Below are positions 16,567 to 23,589 of a stretch of DNA of 35,544 nt, one piece after another; positions within the stretch are counted from its first letter, which is position 1, and each line of letters opens with the position of its first letter. Location: positions 1 to 35,544 of IMG/VR virus record IMGVR_UViG_3300021437_000060; one strand, 5' to 3'. This DNA comes from a virus. The notes under the pieces are model-generated. The model saw nothing but the letters and a program-made list of their open reading frames with translations. It did no database searches and was not told where the DNA came from. Position numbers and translations under genes: made by a program.

Positions 16567-18936
16567 TTACTGTTCGACACCATTGTTCTCTTTGACCATA
16601 TCAAGGAGAACGCCTTGCATGGACTGCTTGGCTGCCAGTCGCTTATAAATTGTCCGTTCCATCGGTGTTCCTGCAATGTGCACAATCACCGTTTTCTTTG
16701 TCTGCCCCGGCCTGCGAACCCGGGCACAGGCCTGCTCGTACACTTCATTGCTATGCACCGGCGCATACCACACAATCGTTGTGGCTGCTGTGAGGGTTAA
16801 CCCGTGGCTCATGGTCTGTGCATTGGCCAGTAGCACCCTAGGTTCTGCCTGCTTTTGGAACTCACCGAAAATGCGGTCGCGTTCTGCTTTGCTGGTCTCG
16901 CCGTTCACAACCTCCACAGTGACATCCTTTTCCAATTCGGCCTTGATGGCGTTTAGCGCACCGGTCAAGGGGACAAATACTATCACCTTTCCTTCCGACT
17001 CTTCGATAATTTCCTTGACTAAATCGACTCGCGGCTTAGATGGAATTATTATGTTTTCGCCATTCGTTCCATACGCAACGCCACAATTGTGAACGATGGA
17101 CAATTCGCCGTTTGCTCCGCGCACAACAAACCGATTTCTTGGGCCACAGTCAACTAGATCATAGACATCCACGTACTGCGTGACCTTCGATTTTTTGCTT
17201 GCTCCGAAGCCGTCGCCCACCGGCAATTCTCCGGGCTGTATGGTCCGTCGTTGTCCCTGCGGTCTAAGGTCAACCCCGGTTTGTGAGTCTCCAGCATATC
17301 CTCTAAAAATAGGTAGAAGTCGGCCCACCGCGCGCACACTGTAATTCCACGCCCTCCATAATTTTCCCAGTCTTTGTGTAGTGGGTTTTCGCACCGTTGC
17401 CTCATCCCCGTCCATGTGTAGTACAGTGGGTGGTGTGTCAACCCATGGGTCTGGTTCCAAAGCCCGTGGCGGCATCCACAGTGCTTCCCGTTGGGGCGAT
17501 TGGTTTTCCGTAGGTTGTTCCCAATCCGCACAACTACGTTGCCGCAGTCGCATTGACACACCCACGTCGCTTGCTTTGTCGCTCCGCCCGTCACCCCACT
17601 CCGGGTAAGGACTGTTAGGAAGCCGAACTTTTGCCCTTGCAAGTCCTTTGCCCGTGTCACCATTTCGTATCTCCTTTGCTGGCACCCAGTGCCCCCCAGC
17701 GGAAAGCACCAAATGGTCTTCAGTTAGTCGAAGGCCGTTGCGTTGAATAGTATGTTGCGCACCCTTGCGGATTGCGCCTTTTGTATCTACCCACTCTAAA
17801 CCATCCCACACACGGTCAGTCGCGTTTACCTCTGCGATTTGCTTCCAACCCATGTCGGTAAGTACGTCGGTATTATACGCTAAACACGCGATCTGAATTA
17901 GCTTGTTGGCCTTGACAGCTTCGTTGACTGCGAGTATTTGGCCGCCTGCTGCTTCCGTGGACAGCTTGGACAGCATGTCTTTGTAAGCTTTGTCTTGCTC
18001 AGGAGTCAGTTGACACTCGCGGGTCAGCACAACTTGCTCGGGTAAGTCCACACAGTCATCCAGCGCGTACCGTATGGCAGGCTGCATGCAGCCAAACACT
18101 GTGTCATTTGCCGTGGGTCTGGCGATCCACTTGAAGGGTGTTAGCTGCCGCATCACGGAATCCTTGAACCGGCCGAAGTATTTGGGTACGTCGGGGTTGT
18201 CCGGGGTAATAAGGCGGCACTGTGCCCACGCGTCGGTAGGGGAGTTCGGCGTAGGTGAGCCAGTCATCCCCCACACTCTTCGGGGAGTTTGTCTGTTGCA
18301 GATTTCGTTTAGTAGCTTCCATCGTTCTGTTTGCGCGTTGCGCGCCATGGCCAACTCGTCGATAACGACGACGTTGATGTCTGGTCGTTTAGCTAGTTCC
18401 TTTGCGATGATGGAGATTCCATCGATGTTGATGATGTAAATGTCAGCGTCCTGCTTGAGCAGTTTGAGCCGTCGTTCACGAGACCCGTACAGTACCGTCG
18501 CATCCAGGTGAGGGAATGTCATGAACACCCCATCAGCCCAAGTGCGTTCCATGGTAGATAGCGGGCAGACAACCAGCATGCGCTTGGCCTGCTTCACGGA
18601 GCGGAGGTAGTCATACGCCCACAGCGCGGAATTCGTCTTGCCGGTGCCCATATCGTTAAGGCAGTAAGCCCGGTTGTTCATCGACAAGAAGGTCGCTGTG
18701 GTCTGCTGTACCTCGAACGGGTTGAACCGTCCGTTAGCCAGCGGGTAGGTGTAGTGCAACGGCATGGGGTCCGGCACAGCAAATCCCAAGTTGCGAAGCA
18801 CCCGTGTCTCGTCAGGCCGGTGGGGAAGCGCCACTACGTGGTCGCCCACCATGCGCGCCGTCGGTATCACCGTTGTAACCCTTGAGGGGTGCCGCAGCTT
18901 CATGACTACGGCTTTTTTCTTCTTGTGGATGTACAT
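16567..18936 (-). CDS. Snf2-type DNA helicase precursor interrupted by an intein, 789 aa
   Basis: The ATG at 18936 overlaps the stop of the upstream gene (TAATG), indicating coupled translation; a weaker in-frame ATG lies at 18903. N-extein residues 1-350 hold Walker A (MGTGKT, 96-101), motif II as DELA (193-196) rather than DEAH, and motif III TGSPTPN (225-231). An intein occupies residues 351-617. The C-extein (172 aa) starts at Cys618 and holds the second RecA lobe, with [14 protein letters not shown] (motif V) and [11 protein letters not shown] (motif VI, arginine finger). Splicing would rejoin LIQIA with CGVAYG and give a 522-aa helicase. The protein is a dsDNA translocase or helicase of phage replication, repair or recombination. 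Function before splicing is probably lost, because the intein separates the two ATPase lobes. Confidence 0.92.
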   Translation of the reverse strand: MYIHKKKKAVVMKLRHPSRVTTVIPTARMVGDHVVALPHRPDETRVLRNLGFAVPDPMPLHYTYPLANGRFNPFEVQQTTATFLSMNNRAYCLNDMGTGKTNSALWAYDYLRSVKQAKRMLVVCPLSTMERTWADGVFMTFPHLDATVLYGSRERRLKLLKQDADIYIINIDGISIIAKELAKRPDINVVVIDELAMARNAQTERWKLLNEICNRQTPRRVWGMTGSPTPNSPTDAWAQCRLITPDNPDVPKYFGRFKDSVMRQLTPFKWIARPTANDTVFGCMQPAIRYALDDCVDLPEQVVLTRECQLTPEQDKAYKDMLSKLSTEAAGGQILAVNEAVKANKLIQIACLAYNTDVLTDMGWKQIAEVNATDRVWDGLEWVDTKGAIRKGAQHTIQRNGLRLTEDHLVLSAGGHWVPAKEIRNGDTGKGLARAKVRLPNSPYPEWGDGRSDKASDVGVSMRLRQRSCADWEQPTENQSPQREALWMPPRALEPDPWVDTPPTVLHMDGDEATVRKPTTQRLGKLWRAWNYSVRAVGRLLPIFRGYAGDSQTGVDLRPQGQRRTIQPGELPVGDGFGASKKSKVTQYVDVYDLVDCGPRNRFVVRGANGELSIVHNCGVAYGTNGENIIIPSKPRVDLVKEIIEESEGKVIVFVPLTGALNAIKAELEKDVTVEVVNGETSKAERDRIFGEFQKQAEPRVLLANAQTMSHGLTLTAATTIVWYAPVHSNEVYEQACARVRRPGQTKKTVIVHIAGTPMERTIYKRLAAKQSMQGVLLDMVKENNGVEQ
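17154..17663 (-). CDS. HNH homing-endonuclease-like protein, overprinted in the +1 frame of the intein, 169 aa
   Basis: The ATG at 17663 is preceded by a near-perfect SD (AAAGGAG, 7-base spacing). The protein is a typical free-standing phage HNH nuclease. It has an N-terminal FGFLTVL strand, a zinc-binding segment WVCQCDCGN...HCGC, the linker [19 protein letters not shown], then [22 protein letters not shown] and the core [19 protein letters not shown] with NRR near the end. This domain order recurs in phage HNH homing endonucleases. The gene lies entirely within intein codons 75-244 on the same strand but in the +1 frame. Its stop (TAG at 17154-17156) falls inside intein block F. It probably makes the double-strand break or nick that drives homing of the intein; its cut site is unknown. 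Confidence 0.9.
   Translation of the reverse strand: MVTRAKDLQGQKFGFLTVLTRSGVTGGATKQATWVCQCDCGNVVVRIGNNLRKTNRPNGKHCGCRHGLWNQTHGLTHHPLYYTWTGMRQRCENPLHKDWENYGGRGITVCARWADFYLFLEDMLETHKPGLTLDRRDNDGPYSPENCRWATASEQAKNRRSRSTWMSMI
17671..17677 (-). promoter_or_regulatory. Shine-Dalgarno sequence of the overprinted HNH gene
   Basis: On the - strand AAAGGAG lies seven bases before the ATG at 17663. The same bases encode Ala-Lys-Glu of intein block B ([10 protein letters not shown]), so this ribosome binding site is also coding sequence for a conserved splicing-domain motif. It shows that the HNH frame can be translated on its own without frameshifting. Confidence 0.8.
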
Positions 18937-19229
18937 TATGGGAACAGCTTGTCAGCTATTTCATCGTAGTGTTGAAGGAAATACAAAGCCTTGCGGTGCA
19001 TGCATAAGTCCCGCACCAACAAAGATATTTGTTCTCTGGAATTGGCAGAATATTTAGCTTCCAGTGTACGCCGCAGCCCGGGTAATCGTTTCAGATGCCG
19101 CAGTTCTAGCACGCGAATGCGATTTTCTTGAACCCCAAACTCCACAGCTAAGTCTTTGCGCGTCTGCCCCATAGCAATCGCGTTGCATATGTACGCATCG
19201 CGCTCGTTCCCCCATATGTAAGAAGTCAT
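18936..19229 (-). CDS. Small protein with helix-turn-helix-like segment, 97 aa
   Basis: The start at 19229 overlaps the upstream stop by ATGA, and the stop overlaps the helicase start by TAATG, so it is translationally coupled on both sides. Residues about 20-50 (GQTRKDLAVEFGVQENRIRVLELRHLKRL) look like a DNA-binding helix-turn-helix. The rest is helical and charged. It could be a replication accessory or a regulator; I recognise no family. Confidence 0.7.
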   Translation of the reverse strand: MTSYIWGNERDAYICNAIAMGQTRKDLAVEFGVQENRIRVLELRHLKRLPGLRRTLEAKYSANSREQISLLVRDLCMHRKALYFLQHYDEIADKLFP

Positions 19230-19504
19230 TTCTTCTTGTCCACTGGCACCTTGTAGCCAGCCTCACCCTTGCGCCAGTCGCGGTTTGCCTTTGCGGGTTC
19301 CAGCTTGAGGTTGCTGGGCACTGTCTTGCCGCCGGCGCTGGCTGCCTTGATGTGGGCTATGTCAATGCCATCACCGATGGCCACCTTGCCGGCAGCGATT
19401 TCGTGGCGGCGTTCGCGCCGGCGTTCCACGCCCAGGGCTTTCTGCTCGGGGGTGGCGTTGTATGCTTTTTGAAACGCCAGTTTGGCGGGGGATGATTTAG
19501 GCAT
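19226..19504 (-). CDS. Small HNH-nuclease-like protein, 92 aa
   Basis: The start codon lies inside the 3' end of the VRR-NUC gene (8-base overlap) and the stop overlaps the next start by ATGA. The C-terminal half has the spacing of a compact HNH/beta-beta-alpha-metal core: DGIDIAHIKAASAGGKTVPSNLKL followed by KANRDWRKG, with His in AHI, Asn in SNL and Asn in ANR. The N-terminal half is a basic Arg-rich helix. Small HNH proteins are common in phages, where they nick DNA for packaging, recombination or homing. Here the neighbours are recombination and repair enzymes. Activity is inferred from the motif only. Confidence 0.6.
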   Translation of the reverse strand: MPKSSPAKLAFQKAYNATPEQKALGVERRRERRHEIAAGKVAIGDGIDIAHIKAASAGGKTVPSNLKLEPAKANRDWRKGEAGYKVPVDKKK

Positions 19505-19790
19505 TTGCTTTCTCTTTCAAAAAATCAATGAGTTGCTGAGCGTCATCGACAACGATGGCCCAAGCTCCGGCCGCAGCCATTTCACCAAGTACGCGATCTT
19601 GGTTTGCTGTGGTGTTGTTTCGCTTTCCTTTCGCCTTCACTTCTACACCGAGAAGCTGGCCGTTCTTGCAAGCCATTATATCGGGGATACCGTGCGTTGA
19701 AAAGGGTCCGGCTACAGCAATGTAGAACCACCAGCCTTCGGCCTTGAGTATCTTTTTGACCTTTTCCTTGATGGCTCCTTCGGGCGTCAT
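19497..19790 (-). CDS. VRR-NUC domain nuclease, 97 aa
   Basis: ATG at 19790, overlapping the upstream stop at 19787. The VRR-NUC (PD-(D/E)XK superfamily) core is visible: GIPDIMACKNGQLLGVEVKAKGK supplies the Asp and the E-x-K catalytic residues, followed by NTTANQDRVLGEMAAAGAWAIVV. Stand-alone viral VRR-NUC proteins are structure-selective nucleases, possibly Holliday-junction or flap cutting. It sits between a small HNH-like gene and the Cas4-like nuclease, next to the helicase, which fits a replication or recombination role. Confidence 0.8.
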   Translation of the reverse strand: MTPEGAIKEKVKKILKAEGWWFYIAVAGPFSTHGIPDIMACKNGQLLGVEVKAKGKRNNTTANQDRVLGEMAAAGAWAIVVDDAQQLIDFLKEKANA

Positions 19791-19999
19791 AGTTCCTCCA
19801 AGACCCGTAGGTCGTAGTACCGGCTACCGAGTAGCACTTGGGTCAGTCCACAGTGTAGCCATAAATTATTTGCTGCCAACACTTGCTCGGGTGGGATGCC
19901 TTGTTTCATCAAGGCTGTAACGTAGTCAAGCTGGCTGACGGAAGGCTGCGGCGGGCGTTTGGTGTATTTGCTTGATGATGGCTTTGGCGCGTCGTTCAT
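19787..19999 (-). CDS. Small protein of unknown function, 70 aa
   Basis: The ATG at 19999 has AAGGA close upstream and is preferred over the upstream in-frame start at 20125, which would overlap its neighbour further. It begins with a Lys/Pro/Ser-rich tail and continues with a helical region (QLDYVTALMKQGIPPEQVLAANNLW). It overlaps the 3' end of the preceding gene by 74 bases in another frame. Unrecognised. Confidence 0.55.
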   Translation of the reverse strand: MNDAPKPSSSKYTKRPPQPSVSQLDYVTALMKQGIPPEQVLAANNLWLHCGLTQVLLGSRYYDLRVLEEL

Positions 20000-20141
20000 G
20001 CAGTCCTTCTTTGAATGTGTACTTGGTAGTGCCCAGGGTGACCTGGAATGGGTTGGCTTTCGCCTCTTCAAACGTCTGGCGCATGCCGGCTTTAATGGCA
20101 GCGACCAGTGCTGGTTTGTTGTCAACGATCATTTCGTCCAT
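19926..20141 (-). CDS. Small protein of unknown function, 71 aa
   Basis: The ATG at 20141 overlaps the upstream stop (TAATG) and also has AAGGAG eight bases upstream, so this start is preferred to the one at 20195. The sequence is helical and basic near the C-terminus (HERRAKAIIKQIHQT). Its last 24 codons overlap the next gene. No family recognised; context is replication and nuclease genes. Confidence 0.6.
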   Translation of the reverse strand: MDEMIVDNKPALVAAIKAGMRQTFEEAKANPFQVTLGTTKYTFKEGLHERRAKAIIKQIHQTPAAAFRQPA

Positions 20142-20803
20142 TACGATTTCTCCTTGTAGTATTGACAAGTCTTCACGGGGCACCAGCCCTTGCAAAGTCC
20201 CGAAGGTTTAGCCGGCCACGTATCCTGCTCGTAGGCCCGTTCCATACGGCGCACACGAGGTACAAACCCTTGCCAGATGATAGGCACTGCAGTCTCGGCG
20301 TCCAGTGTTTTCTTGGTCATCTGTTTCGGAGCAAGCCACACGAACGCTGTCTGTATGCTTTTGGTCTCTGGCCACTTCGCCATGATGTACCCAGCGTACA
20401 AGTCCAGCTGCTCGGTCGGCTTTTTCTTGCCTGTCTTCCAGTCTGCTACCAACACACGGTCCTTGTGACGCACGATCAAGTCGGCAATACCTCGACTCCA
20501 GGCGTTGTCCCAGTCAGTCGGTTGAAAGTTTTTGTCTACCGCAAACTTGTATTCCACCAGCTTCTCTCCAGGCAGTCGGGCAAACTTATCTGCGATGGAC
20601 TGCCACTGGGTCATACCTTCAGGCAAGGGCTCGTTTTTCTCAATGGCGTTCTCGAAAGCGGTGTGGACTTTCTTACCCCACAGGGTTGCTACTGTGTCGC
20701 CCTCGACTACATCCTTGAGTACCTTGGTGTGGTAGAACTGTTTGGCGCATGTCTCAAACGCAGACAGCCGTGAGTAGGTCCAAGACCCCATAGGTTTATT
20801 CAT
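20141..20803 (-). CDS. PD-(D/E)XK exonuclease of the Cas4/RecB type with four-cysteine (Fe-S-like) site, 220 aa
   Basis: The chosen start is MNKPMG at 20803, which lies inside the 3' end of a 33-codon upstream gene (coupled start); a TTG at 20839 is less likely. Cys19 sits in YSRLSAFETC, then H47, E84, D108 (GIADLIV), D121-x-K123 (ADWKTGK) and the QLDLYAGY motif, giving the RecB-family catalytic set. C204, C208 and C213 near the end complete, with C19, the four-cysteine pattern of Cas4/AddB-type iron-sulfur nucleases. Phage members act as 5'-3' or 3'-5' ssDNA exonucleases in recombination. No CRISPR genes are near. The stop overlaps the next start by TAATG. Confidence 0.85.
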   Translation of the reverse strand: MNKPMGSWTYSRLSAFETCAKQFYHTKVLKDVVEGDTVATLWGKKVHTAFENAIEKNEPLPEGMTQWQSIADKFARLPGEKLVEYKFAVDKNFQPTDWDNAWSRGIADLIVRHKDRVLVADWKTGKKKPTEQLDLYAGYIMAKWPETKSIQTAFVWLAPKQMTKKTLDAETAVPIIWQGFVPRVRRMERAYEQDTWPAKPSGLCKGWCPVKTCQYYKEKS

Positions 20804-20897
20804 CGTTTTGCCCAAAAATTGCGTAAAGGAAAGGTGCAAGTATCATAAAAAACATTACGATGCTTCCCACGTTTAGCCAGTCTATGTAGTCCATCAT
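20796..20897 (-). CDS. Tiny single-span membrane protein, 33 aa
   Basis: The ATG at 20897 overlaps the upstream stop by ATGA and a second ATG follows immediately. The TAA at 20796-20798 overlaps the start of the Cas4-like gene. The protein is acidic and short at the N-terminus, followed by one hydrophobic span (GSIVMFFMILAPFLYAIFG) and a polar end. Coupling on both sides supports it as a real gene. Function unknown. Confidence 0.6.
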   Translation of the reverse strand: MMDYIDWLNVGSIVMFFMILAPFLYAIFGQNDE

Positions 20898-21127
20898 TGC
20901 TCCAGTGCGTACGTAGCTGCTAGGTGCCGCGCAACTTCGTAGCTACAGGTAAAGGGTTGCCCCCACAAATCTCCGGTCATGATCATTCCGGGCTCCATTC
21001 TTTTCCACTGTTCCCAAGCCATCTTTTCAATGTACTTGCGCATGTACAACACCTGAGATGGGAGTTCTTCCAACTGCGCCACTGTATTGATGCAGTATGC
21101 ACCGAGGTTCTCAGTGAGTTTGGCCAT
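20894..21127 (-). CDS. Small protein of unknown function, 77 aa
   Basis: The ATG at 21127 (MAKLTENLGAYC) has GGAGA upstream and overlaps the polymerase 3' end by 17 bases; longer in-frame starts run back into the polymerase gene. The protein is Met- and Trp-rich and helical, ending in ALEQ. No family recognised. Tight coupling to the DNA polymerase suggests a replication-related role. Confidence 0.65.
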   Translation of the reverse strand: MAKLTENLGAYCINTVAQLEELPSQVLYMRKYIEKMAWEQWKRMEPGMIMTGDLWGQPFTCSYEVARHLAATYALEQ

Positions 21128-23072
21128 AAGTTTCTCCGGTACCACTCTCGCTCCATTTAACAAGTTCAGGCCACCACGCGGTCGGGGCACGCATGGCTTC
21201 GTCGAGCTGAGCCACAACTTCATCAGCCTGCTCGGTGCGCACGATACAAACGTACTCGTCATGAACAAGCAAACATGGCCGCACCTTATGCTTTGTCCAC
21301 ATGGTCCTAACAACGTCAGCAAGCACGTCCCGCGCTAAAGCCTGCACAATGTTCTCGTCGATCTTCCCTGCGTAGATGCGTGCTCGGTTGCGCCCTGTCC
21401 CGTACCACCACTCAGACTTGCCACCGACGTTCTCTTGGTGGAGCCCGGGGTACCAGATTTTACGCCCGCTTGGTAGTGCAATGTGATCTTTTCCGGTTTT
21501 GCACAGTCCCCAGGGATCGATAGCTTGCTCGTTGCCGCTGTGTATGGCTTTGAGGGCGTTATGGCAGGTGCGCCAGCCTTGGTAGATTTCGTCGTATTCC
21601 TCACGCCACTTGTTGGTAACGTCCGTCGCTTCATCCAAGTCCATGTCCACGCCACCCATCATCTTGGCGATGCGCTGAAATGTCGCGGCGCCTGCACCGA
21701 AGCCTAGCCCCAGGTGAGCAATCTTGCCGATCTGCCGCTGGTTCTTGGTTACGTCAGCGAGAGCTATCTGGTACAGGCTTGCGGCAAACTGTCGGTACAA
21801 GTCCGCCTTAGCTGGGTCGGCTCTGAACAATGCCATGCTGGACTGTACTTGCCACAGGAAATGGTTGACCCGCAGCTCAATGCCGCTGGAGTCCGATGTC
21901 ACTACCGTGAACCCCTTGGGTGCTCGCAAGCTGTTGCGCAAAGCGTCTGACAGCTTCGGTTTCGTGGGGTCGATGCGAGGCAGGTTCTGCGGGTTAAAAA
22001 TCTCGCCGCTCCATCGACCAGTGGTGGCCGCGCCCGCATACCGCAAGGGCATAGGGATGAACCCCCAGCAGTCTTTGGCTGCGCTGAGGAACTTGGCGAT
22101 GCGGGTCTCCAGCAGCGTGCTCTTGGCCTCCAGGCGTGCCGTCACTGCCATGGCTACCACGGGGTCTTCGTGTTCTTCCAGAGCCAGGAACGCTTCATCC
22201 GTCTTAGACAGCGCAGGGATCATCTTGCCTGGGTTGCTGGGGCTGGCCTTCATCGGAATCTCTACGCCGCGCTTGGTCAGGATTTCACCGAACTTGGCCG
22301 CCGACATAAGTTGAGTCTTGGTGAACTCAGCCAGCTGTGAGCCTGTCTCCAGTACGTGCACAACCTGTTCTTCTTTGCTCATAAGTAGATCAGTCAGCTC
22401 TTTGAGAGAACGCAGCTTCTCTTCTTGTACGGATGCCAGTGTGGTTCTAAGCAGCCCCTGGTCTACCTCGAACTGGGGGTCTACCAGCATGCGCGTGGTC
22501 AGGTCGATCTGCAGCAGCTCCTTGGCAGGAAAGTCGCGCGCCAGGATTTTGAACAGGCCGGCGCATTGCTCGGTGTCGTCCTTGTTGTAGATCGCCATGG
22601 CCTTGATCTCTTCCTTGGTGAAGTCCTTGAGGTGCTTGCCCTTGGTGTTCACCAGGGCGCTCATGTCCTTCACACCGCTGATGCCCATGGCCTCCAGCTC
22701 TTCCTTGAAGTGTGCCACCAGCTTGGCCAGCGAGCCACCCACGTCGGCGTTGTACCGGGAGCGTGCCATAGCTAGGGTGCAACCCCACATCTTAGGGCTG
22801 ATGTCAAAGCGCCACTTGAGGATGAGCGCATCGAAGCCCGACATGTTGTGCCCGATAACCATGGAGCGCGACCAGTCCACCATGGACAAAGCCTTCTTGA
22901 TCTCATCCTCGCCAAAGTACACCATGGCCGCGCCCTGGTTGCCGACCTTCATGCACATGGAGATGATCTCCGTTTCAGGGTGCATGACGTACTCGATGTT
23001 GGTCATCTTGGAAAGCGTGTGTGTCACGCTCCAGAACGACTCCATGTCAATGTAGACAGGGGTAAGTTTCAT
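21111..23072 (-). CDS. Family A DNA polymerase with 3'-5' exonuclease domain, 653 aa
   Basis: ATG with AAAGGA upstream, overlapping the preceding stop by ATGA. Exonuclease motifs: Exo I YIDMES (D9, E11), Exo II GHNMSGFD (D81), Exo III Y162-x3-D166. Polymerase motifs: A as SDSSGIELR (D394, E399, R401), B as R446-x3-K450 followed by HLGLGFG, and C as VHDE (H604-E606). All catalytic aspartates are present, so it should be an active proofreading replicative polymerase. The residue aligned with E. coli Pol I Phe762 is Leu454, and Tyr766 is Phe458. There is no 5'-nuclease domain, as expected for phage enzymes. Length is normal for phage Pol A. Confidence 0.95.
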   Translation of the reverse strand: MKLTPVYIDMESFWSVTHTLSKMTNIEYVMHPETEIISMCMKVGNQGAAMVYFGEDEIKKALSMVDWSRSMVIGHNMSGFDALILKWRFDISPKMWGCTLAMARSRYNADVGGSLAKLVAHFKEELEAMGISGVKDMSALVNTKGKHLKDFTKEEIKAMAIYNKDDTEQCAGLFKILARDFPAKELLQIDLTTRMLVDPQFEVDQGLLRTTLASVQEEKLRSLKELTDLLMSKEEQVVHVLETGSQLAEFTKTQLMSAAKFGEILTKRGVEIPMKASPSNPGKMIPALSKTDEAFLALEEHEDPVVAMAVTARLEAKSTLLETRIAKFLSAAKDCWGFIPMPLRYAGAATTGRWSGEIFNPQNLPRIDPTKPKLSDALRNSLRAPKGFTVVTSDSSGIELRVNHFLWQVQSSMALFRADPAKADLYRQFAASLYQIALADVTKNQRQIGKIAHLGLGFGAGAATFQRIAKMMGGVDMDLDEATDVTNKWREEYDEIYQGWRTCHNALKAIHSGNEQAIDPWGLCKTGKDHIALPSGRKIWYPGLHQENVGGKSEWWYGTGRNRARIYAGKIDENIVQALARDVLADVVRTMWTKHKVRPCLLVHDEYVCIVRTEQADEVVAQLDEAMRAPTAWWPELVKWSESGTGETYGQTH

Positions 23073-23299
23073 GTTTCAAGTCCTTTGGCCACAAGGGCCG
23101 TAACAATGTGGCGGACGCATTCGTCCACCGTGGAGCCTGCGTAAACTTCTCCGTTAACGGCAATGCAGTACCCGCTGCTAACAGATAGAACATCCATGCG
23201 CAACGCGGCTTTGGTGCGCAGCTCTACAGAGCCTGAATGGGTTCTATCGTTGTCCCAGTGGCGTGGGTCAGAAATACCCGGAATGTATGGGGAGCTCAT
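23069..23299 (-). CDS. Small protein of unknown function, 76 aa
   Basis: It overlaps both neighbours by ATGA (23296-23299 and 23069-23072). The C-terminal half (VNGEVYAGSTVDECVRHIVTALVAKGLE) resembles the C-terminus of the preceding gene (a short strand, then a helix ending VTAIVSAGL), so the two may be diverged paralogues. Function unknown. Confidence 0.65.
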   Translation of the reverse strand: MSSPYIPGISDPRHWDNDRTHSGSVELRTKAALRMDVLSVSSGYCIAVNGEVYAGSTVDECVRHIVTALVAKGLET

Positions 23300-23589
23300 T
23301 TCAACCCTGCCGAGACGATGGCCGTGGTCACGGTGTCCATCAGGTTGTCGCCTTCGTGAACCAAGTAAACCTCCAGGTCATTGCGGTCCGGGCCAGTGGG
23401 GTTCATGCGATGGCGGTTGTACACCACGATCTTGCCATTGATGGCGTCGATGATCTCGAAGTAGTTGCGCTGGCGCATGCCGTTAAACAGCTGTTCACCG
23501 TGGCCAGATACAAGCCCTGAGGCAGTGGCATAGCCGTCCCGTGGTTGCTTGGGGCCCAGGCCCAGCCAGTTAAGAATCCAGCGTTTCAT
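23296..23589 (-). CDS. Small protein of unknown function, 97 aa
   Basis: ATG at 23589 with GGGAG upstream, overlapping the upstream stop by ATGA. The N-terminus is MKRWILNWLGLG, a short basic-hydrophobic helix that may touch the membrane. The remainder is mixed alpha/beta and ends in VTTAIVSAGLK, similar to its downstream neighbour. Unrecognised. Confidence 0.65.
   Translation of the reverse strand: MKRWILNWLGLGPKQPRDGYATASGLVSGHGEQLFNGMRQRNYFEIIDAINGKIVVYNRHRMNPTGPDRNDLEVYLVHEGDNLMDTVTTAIVSAGLK

Larger units (their letters stand above)
17086..17886 (-). mobile_element. Intein inserted in the helicase gene (267 codons)
   Basis: The intein starts at Cys1 (TGT at 17886) and ends with His266-Asn267, followed by Cys+1 of the C-extein (TGT at 17085). 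Block A is [20 protein letters not shown]. Block B is [20 protein letters not shown] with the TxxH pair T55 and H58, ending in NGD at 75-77. Block F is [17 protein letters not shown] and block G is LSIVHN/C. This is the class 1 (Cys1, Asn-last, Cys+1) layout. Residues ~78-230 show no recognisable in-frame endonuclease. They are an Arg/Trp/Pro-rich read-through of another gene, described separately. The insertion lies in the conserved QIACG helicase segment, a typical functional-motif target for inteins. Confidence 0.9.

Noticed and set aside
17154-17663. Intein/HNH arrangement as a simple frameshift or sequencing error
   Set aside because: Two independent errors would be needed, and the +1 frame has its own correctly spaced SD, ATG and stop, while the intein frame stays open with both flanking splicing blocks intact. 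An error remains possible but is the less simple reading.
17086-17886. Group I intron in the helicase gene instead of an intein
   Set aside because: The frame is open throughout and the termini are Cys1 and His-Asn/Cys with blocks A, B, F and G, which is protein splicing.
20141-20803. Cas4 of a phage-borne CRISPR system
   Set aside because: The fold looks Cas4-like, but no cas1, cas2 or repeat array is in the window. Stand-alone Cas4-like nucleases are common in phages.
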